Shown one piece after another: positions 60,480 to 64,000 of a stretch of 64,000 nt of DNA. The position numbers were made by a program, and so were the translations under genes. This DNA comes from Streptomyces sp. CB01635 (GTDB lineage Bacteria > Actinomycetota > Actinomycetes > Streptomycetales > Streptomycetaceae): NCBI RefSeq assembly GCF_002803065.1, contig NZ_NNBL01000005.1, positions 248,001 through 312,000 of the forward strand. The letters run 5' to 3'. Every line of letters starts with the position of its first letter. The stretch's first letter is position 1. The notes beneath the pieces are model-generated. The model was not told the origin of the DNA and did not search any database. It worked only from the letters and a program-made list of their open reading frames with translations.

Positions 60480-62816
60480 ATGGCAGAACAGAGCCGTTCG
60501 CCACGTGAACCCGCTCAAACCGATGGTCGTGGTGTTCCCGGACGGCGACGGGTGCTCGCCTATCTGCTCGCCGCGCCGACGCTGGCGGTCGGTGCGCGCA
60601 TCGGCCTGGACGCCGTAGGCGGTGAGTCCGCAGAAGCCGCGGTGCCTTCCGTACCGCAGCCTGAGGAGCTCTTCGACCTCGGTGACATGCAGACCCTGGC
60701 GGCTGCACCCACGTCCGGTCTGATCTCCGTCCAGGTGCACTCCGACGGGACGGCGTCGTTCGCGGTTCCACGCGCCGAGGTGGGCCAGGGCATGACGACG
60801 GCGGTCGCCATGATGATCGCCGAGGAGATGGACCTCCCGCTGGCGAAGGTACGGGTGTCCCTGGCCGACGCACGCCCGGAACTCCTGATGAACCAGCTGA
60901 CCGGCGGCTCCAACTCGATGCGCAGCATCTACCTCCCCGTCCGCTCCGCCGCGGCCGTCGCCAGGCAGCGGCTCGTCGCCACGGCCGCACAGCAGTGGGG
61001 CGTACCGGAGTCCGAACTGGCCACGCGGGACGGCGTGATCACGCACGGCACCGCGAAGAGCGCGACGTACGGCTCGCTCGCCGAGGCGGCCGCCACCGCG
61101 CGCACCGTCACCGCCTCCGCCCATCTCAAGTCCACGTCCGACTTCACGATCCTGGGCACGCCGCAGAACCGTATCGACGCACGCGACATCGTGACCGGCG
61201 CCAAGAAGTTCGGCATGGATCTGCACGTGCCCGACGCCAAGCCGACGATGGTGCGCAGGCCACCCACGGTCAACGGCACGGTGGTGTCCGTCGCGAACGC
61301 CGACGCCGTCAGGAACATGCCGGGCATCACCGATGTCGCGACCGTCGAGCACGGTGTCGCGGTTCGCGGCGAGACCTTCGGCCAGTGCATCGACGCGCTG
61401 CGGGCGCTCGACGTGACCTGGGGCCCCGGCACTGTGGACAAGGAGTCGGACGACACCGTCCTCGCCAAGCTCAGGGCCGCGGCGCTGCCCATGGTCGTAC
61501 CGCCGCTCCTCACCAAGAAGATCGACGCCGAGTTCACCTTCGCCTTCGCCAGCAACAGCCCGCTGGAGCCGGACAACGCGATCGCCGACGTGCGGTCCGG
61601 CCGCGCCGAGATATGGGCGAGCCTCAAGGTTCCGATCGTGGCGCAGCGCGACATCGCCGACCGGCTCGGGCTGCCGCAGACGGCTGTCACGGTGCATGTG
61701 GTGGAGGGCGGCGGTTCGTTCGGGCGGCATCTCTTCCACGACGTGGCCGCCGAGGCCGCGGAGATCTCGCAGAAGATGGGCAAGCCGGTCAAGCTGTCGT
61801 GGTCACGGACCGACAACTTCCGGCAGGGCAGGACCCATCCGATGTGCGTCTCGCGCGTGCGCGCCACCTACGCGCTCGGCAACGTCGTCAGCTACGAGCA
61901 GCGCCACACCAGTTCGCAGACCGACTTCGGGCACGGGCTCGGAGAGATGATCACGTCGACGGCGGCGAAGCTGCCCGTGGCCGGCAACCTCACGTTCGCC
62001 GAGACCATCTTCCAGCTGACCCAGTCCACGCCGTACAACTTCGGTGTCACCACGCAGCTCCTCAACGAGGTGCCGCTGAAGTTCAACACCGGCAGCATGC
62101 GCAACATCTACTCGCCCAACGTGGCCTGCGCGCGTGAGCTCGTCGTCGACCAACTGGCCGCGAAAATGGGCAAGGATCCCGTCGCCTTCCGCCGCGAGTT
62201 CCTCAAGGAGAAGCGGCTGCGCGCCGTCCTCGACAAGGCGGCCGAGGCCGGGGAGTGGGGCAGGTCGCTGCCCGCAGGTGTCGCACAGGGAATCGCCCTG
62301 CACACGGAGTACCGTGGCGCGGTCGCCTCGCTCGTCGAGATCGACTGCCGGCCCGAGACGGTGAACCGCAAGGTCAGGGACGGTGTCACCGGCCCGCGCG
62401 TGACCCGCGCCCTGATGGTCGTCGACGCCGGATTCGCCATCAACCCCCGTGGTCTGGAAGCCCAGATGATGGGCGGGATGAGCGACGCGCTCGCGATGGC
62501 CCTCACCTCCAGCCTGCACATCAAGGACGGCATCCCGCTGGAGGGCAGCTGGGACCACTACTTCTACACGCGGCAGTGGAACACCCCGCCCGAACTGCGG
62601 GTCATCGTCATGCCGTCCACCGGTGACAAGCCCTCAGGGGCGGGCGAGCTGGGTGTCGCGCCCGCGTTCGCCGCCATCGCCTGCGCCTACGCGCGCGCCA
62701 CGGGCACCCTGCCGACGAGCTTCCCGATCAACCACGCCACCCTCTCCTTCGACCCGCTGCCCCTCGAACCGTCCACACCCCAGTCCCCCACCGACGGTCT
62801 CGACCGCGCCTTCTGA
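60480..62816 (+). CDS. iorB: Molybdopterin-binding large subunit, IorB-like (xanthine oxidase family)
   Basis: The 778-residue protein is the molybdopterin subunit of the isoquinoline 1-oxidoreductase/aldehyde oxidase type. It begins with a twin-Arg-like segment (GRRRVLAYLLAAP), carries VEGGGSFGRHL near residue 410 and GAGELGVAPAF for the active-site Glu at the C-terminus (about 725). ATG 60480 follows GGAGG. It needs molybdenum cytosine-dinucleotide cofactor and the small 2Fe-2S subunit encoded 11 bp downstream. No FAD or cytochrome subunit is present. Substrates are N-heterocycles or aldehydes. Confidence 0.88.
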   Translation: MAEQSRSPREPAQTDGRGVPGRRRVLAYLLAAPTLAVGARIGLDAVGGESAEAAVPSVPQPEELFDLGDMQTLAAAPTSGLISVQVHSDGTASFAVPRAEVGQGMTTAVAMMIAEEMDLPLAKVRVSLADARPELLMNQLTGGSNSMRSIYLPVRSAAAVARQRLVATAAQQWGVPESELATRDGVITHGTAKSATYGSLAEAAATARTVTASAHLKSTSDFTILGTPQNRIDARDIVTGAKKFGMDLHVPDAKPTMVRRPPTVNGTVVSVANADAVRNMPGITDVATVEHGVAVRGETFGQCIDALRALDVTWGPGTVDKESDDTVLAKLRAAALPMVVPPLLTKKIDAEFTFAFASNSPLEPDNAIADVRSGRAEIWASLKVPIVAQRDIADRLGLPQTAVTVHVVEGGGSFGRHLFHDVAAEAAEISQKMGKPVKLSWSRTDNFRQGRTHPMCVSRVRATYALGNVVSYEQRHTSSQTDFGHGLGEMITSTAAKLPVAGNLTFAETIFQLTQSTPYNFGVTTQLLNEVPLKFNTGSMRNIYSPNVACARELVVDQLAAKMGKDPVAFRREFLKEKRLRAVLDKAAEAGEWGRSLPAGVAQGIALHTEYRGAVASLVEIDCRPETVNRKVRDGVTGPRVTRALMVVDAGFAINPRGLEAQMMGGMSDALAMALTSSLHIKDGIPLEGSWDHYFYTRQWNTPPELRVIVMPSTGDKPSGAGELGVAPAFAAIACAYARATGTLPTSFPINHATLSFDPLPLEPSTPQSPTDGLDRAF

Positions 62817-62827
62817 GGAGCCCCGCC

Positions 62828-63304
62828 ATGCCCAGTCACACCTTCAAGCTCAACGGCGAGCAGATCACGGTCGAGGCCGAGGACGACGTACGGCTGCTGT
62901 GGGTCCTGCGCGACCTGCTCGGCGTCACGGGACCCAAGTACGGCTGCGGCCTCGGCGTGTGCCAGGCCTGCACGTCGCACATCAACGGCAAGGCGTTCAA
63001 CCCGTGTTCGGTACCGGTGTCGAAGATCGGCCCCGAGGACGAGGTCACCACCATCGAGGGTCTGCCCGCCACGGTGGGCAAGGACCTCCACCCGATGCAG
63101 GAGGCCTGGCTCGACCTCGATGTCGCGCAGTGCGGGTACTGCCAGCCGGGCCAGATCATGACGGCCGTCGCCAAGGTCCGGCGCGCGGCGGAGGCCGGCC
63201 GCGACATCACCGACGCGGACCTCGACGAGATCCGCAACATCTGCCGCTGCGGCACGTACACGCGTATCCGCGAGGCCATCAGGACGGGCGCGAAGAACAT
63301 GTGA
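62828..63304 (+). CDS. iorA: 2Fe-2S subunit, IorA-like
   Basis: The 158-residue protein has two 2Fe-2S centres: plant-type Cys40, Cys45, Cys48, Cys60 in KYGCGLGVCQAC ... NPC, and a second domain with Cys102, Cys105 (CGYCQPG) and Cys139, Cys141 (CRCGTY). It transfers electrons from the molybdenum subunit. ATG 62828 is 11 bp after the large subunit stop. This order (large then small) is typical for IorBA-type operons. Confidence 0.94.
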   Translation: MPSHTFKLNGEQITVEAEDDVRLLWVLRDLLGVTGPKYGCGLGVCQACTSHINGKAFNPCSVPVSKIGPEDEVTTIEGLPATVGKDLHPMQEAWLDLDVAQCGYCQPGQIMTAVAKVRRAAEAGRDITDADLDEIRNICRCGTYTRIREAIRTGAKNM

Positions 63305-63319
63305 ACGCCCGTCGTGCAC

Positions 63320-63356
63320 CGCCCCGGCGACAGGCCCTAGATCAGCAGCCGGGGCG
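63320..63356. terminator. Inverted repeat at end of iorA
   Basis: CGCCCCGGC (63320-63328) and GCCGGGGCG (63348-63356) pair over 9 bp with a 19-base loop, overlapping the stop of the convergent gene at 63337. Probable bidirectional terminator, though the loop is long. Confidence 0.5.
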
Positions 63357-64000
63357 GCGCGGGCCCTCTGCCGACGTCGCGTACGAGGTCCAGGCCGAGT
63401 ACCCGGTCCACGTAGGCGAAGGTCTCGAAGAGCGCTCCGGCCGGGGCGTCCCCGGAGTGCTCCAGGCGGTGCAGCGTGCGCAGCACCCCGGGCAGGTCGA
63501 GGTCGTCCTCGAGGCAGTCGCGCATGCTGTCGCGGGCGGGTCCCGGCATGGGCCGGGACGGGCTGTCCGCCCAGGTGGCCACCGCGTGCCGCCACCGCAG
63601 AAGCGTGTGATGGGCGGCGGACACCGACGCGGGTGCGAGGCGCAAGGGCTCCGTGCGGGGCTCGGTCAGGAGCGCGAGGCGCAGGGCCAACGGGTCGTCG
63701 GCTCGGTCCGCGACGCCGTCGGCGGCGTGGGCGTCGCCGACGGCGAGCCGGATGACGTCCCCGTTCGCCTCGTCCGGCGCGTCCTCATTCGGTCCCACAC
63801 GAACGGCGAACGGACCGCCCAGCTCGCCCTCCACACCCCGCTCGTCCCCGTGCGCGGCGGCCGGGTGAATGCCGAGGTCGGCGGCCCGCGCCTGGAGCGC
63901 CGCGCGCCGCTCGTCGGCCCCGTCCGGGCAGATCAGCCCTGTGTACGCGATGGTTCCGGACAGCTCCAGTACGCGGGTCAGGACGTCGGCGACGAGCATC
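63337..64000 (-). CDS. Cysteinyl-tRNA synthetase-like protein, N-terminus beyond window
   Basis: The visible 220 residues read VADVLTRVLELSGTIAYTGLICPDG, then a region with RVGPNEDAPDE, and a helical C-terminal domain (SAAHHTLLRWRHAVATWAD, DCLEDDLDLPGVLRTLHRLEHS) resembling the DALR/anticodon-binding domain of CysRS or MshC. The ATG at 63999 is probably internal, since family members have a longer N-terminus with the HIGH region. No KMSKS motif is visible here. Its catalytic competence is doubtful; a regulatory or ligase role is open. Confidence 0.6.
   Translation of the reverse strand, partial: MLVADVLTRVLELSGTIAYTGLICPDGADERRAALQARAADLGIHPAAAHGDERGVEGELGGPFAVRVGPNEDAPDEANGDVIRLAVGDAHAADGVADRADDPLALRLALLTEPRTEPLRLAPASVSAAHHTLLRWRHAVATWADSPSRPMPGPARDSMRDCLEDDLDLPGVLRTLHRLEHSGDAPAGALFETFAYVDRVLGLDLVRDVGRGPAPPRLLI

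Overview
The window is very GC-rich, with GTG and ATG starts, G/C-biased third codon positions, many one-component regulators, and long antisense open frames. This is typical of an actinomycete chromosome. The families present (DUF5997, CU044_5270, SpoIIE-type phosphatase, AldO-type alditol oxidase, BxlEFGA-like xylo-oligosaccharide system, paired MerR-Mop regulators) point to Streptomyces or a close relative. I see no rRNA, tRNA, CRISPR array, insertion sequence or prophage. It reads as accessory or arm-type chromosome with many small self-contained regulator-plus-target modules.

Layout. 1-4.4 kb: a LysR-like substrate-binding protein (cut by the left edge), a DUF5997 protein, a Tat-exported PAF-acetylhydrolase-like enzyme and an ECF sigma/CU044_5270 pair. 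4.5-12.2 kb: a polyamine-type ABC importer (potA-D-B-C order) followed on the same strand by a glutaminase-STAS fusion, with a divergent FadR-type GntR regulator and a Cache-domain protein. 12.2-17.6 kb: GNAT, three alpha/beta hydrolases, a TetR with a perfect 18-bp palindrome, DUF1707 and RidA proteins. 17.7-20.8 kb: a PAS-PAS-GAF-PP2C-HATPase phosphatase and a GNAT. 20.8-26 kb: a molybdenum island with two MerR-Mop regulators, a small molybdopterin oxidoreductase, modABC and a di-Mop protein. 26-31.4 kb: lipoamide dehydrogenase, a large coiled-coil/Mrr-nuclease/TerD fusion, a zinc-ribbon peptidoglycan-binding membrane protein and a hexapeptide acetyltransferase.

31.7-42 kb: secreted GH16 glucanase, SDR, a HEAT protein with an ART-like N-terminus, peptide deformylase with a divergent ArsR-like regulator, a secreted beta-helix/PDZ protein, a metallo-beta-lactamase fold protein, a surface protein built of fifteen 11-residue repeats, and alditol oxidase. 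42.2-49 kb: LacI, ABC importer and GH3 beta-xylosidase, closed by a strong terminator. 49-53.2 kb: M13 peptidase, then a TetX-like monooxygenase and TetR with multiple shared operators. 53.2-64 kb: YceI, an H1-like winged-helix protein, a P-loop kinase, PadR/SnoaL-like pair, LysR, DJ-1/TetR/aldehyde dehydrogenase, an IorBA-type molybdenum hydroxylase, and a cysteinyl-tRNA-synthetase-like protein cut by the right edge.

How they work together. The xylo-oligosaccharide importer and intracellular GH3 form a complete uptake-and-hydrolysis route. AldO next door oxidises alditols such as xylitol. The molybdate importer, Mop storage protein and regulators could supply the two molybdoenzymes in the window. 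The clearest cis-regulatory signals are the triple operator of the TetX/TetR module, a GCCTCGCA-NN-TGCG motif shared by two molybdenum-gene promoters, and paired CGAAA(C/G)TGTCGG sites flanking the xylo-oligosaccharide promoter. The best candidate for an under-described system is the Mrr-TerD fusion, a one-gene predicted nucleic-acid-restriction or tellurite-type stress protein.
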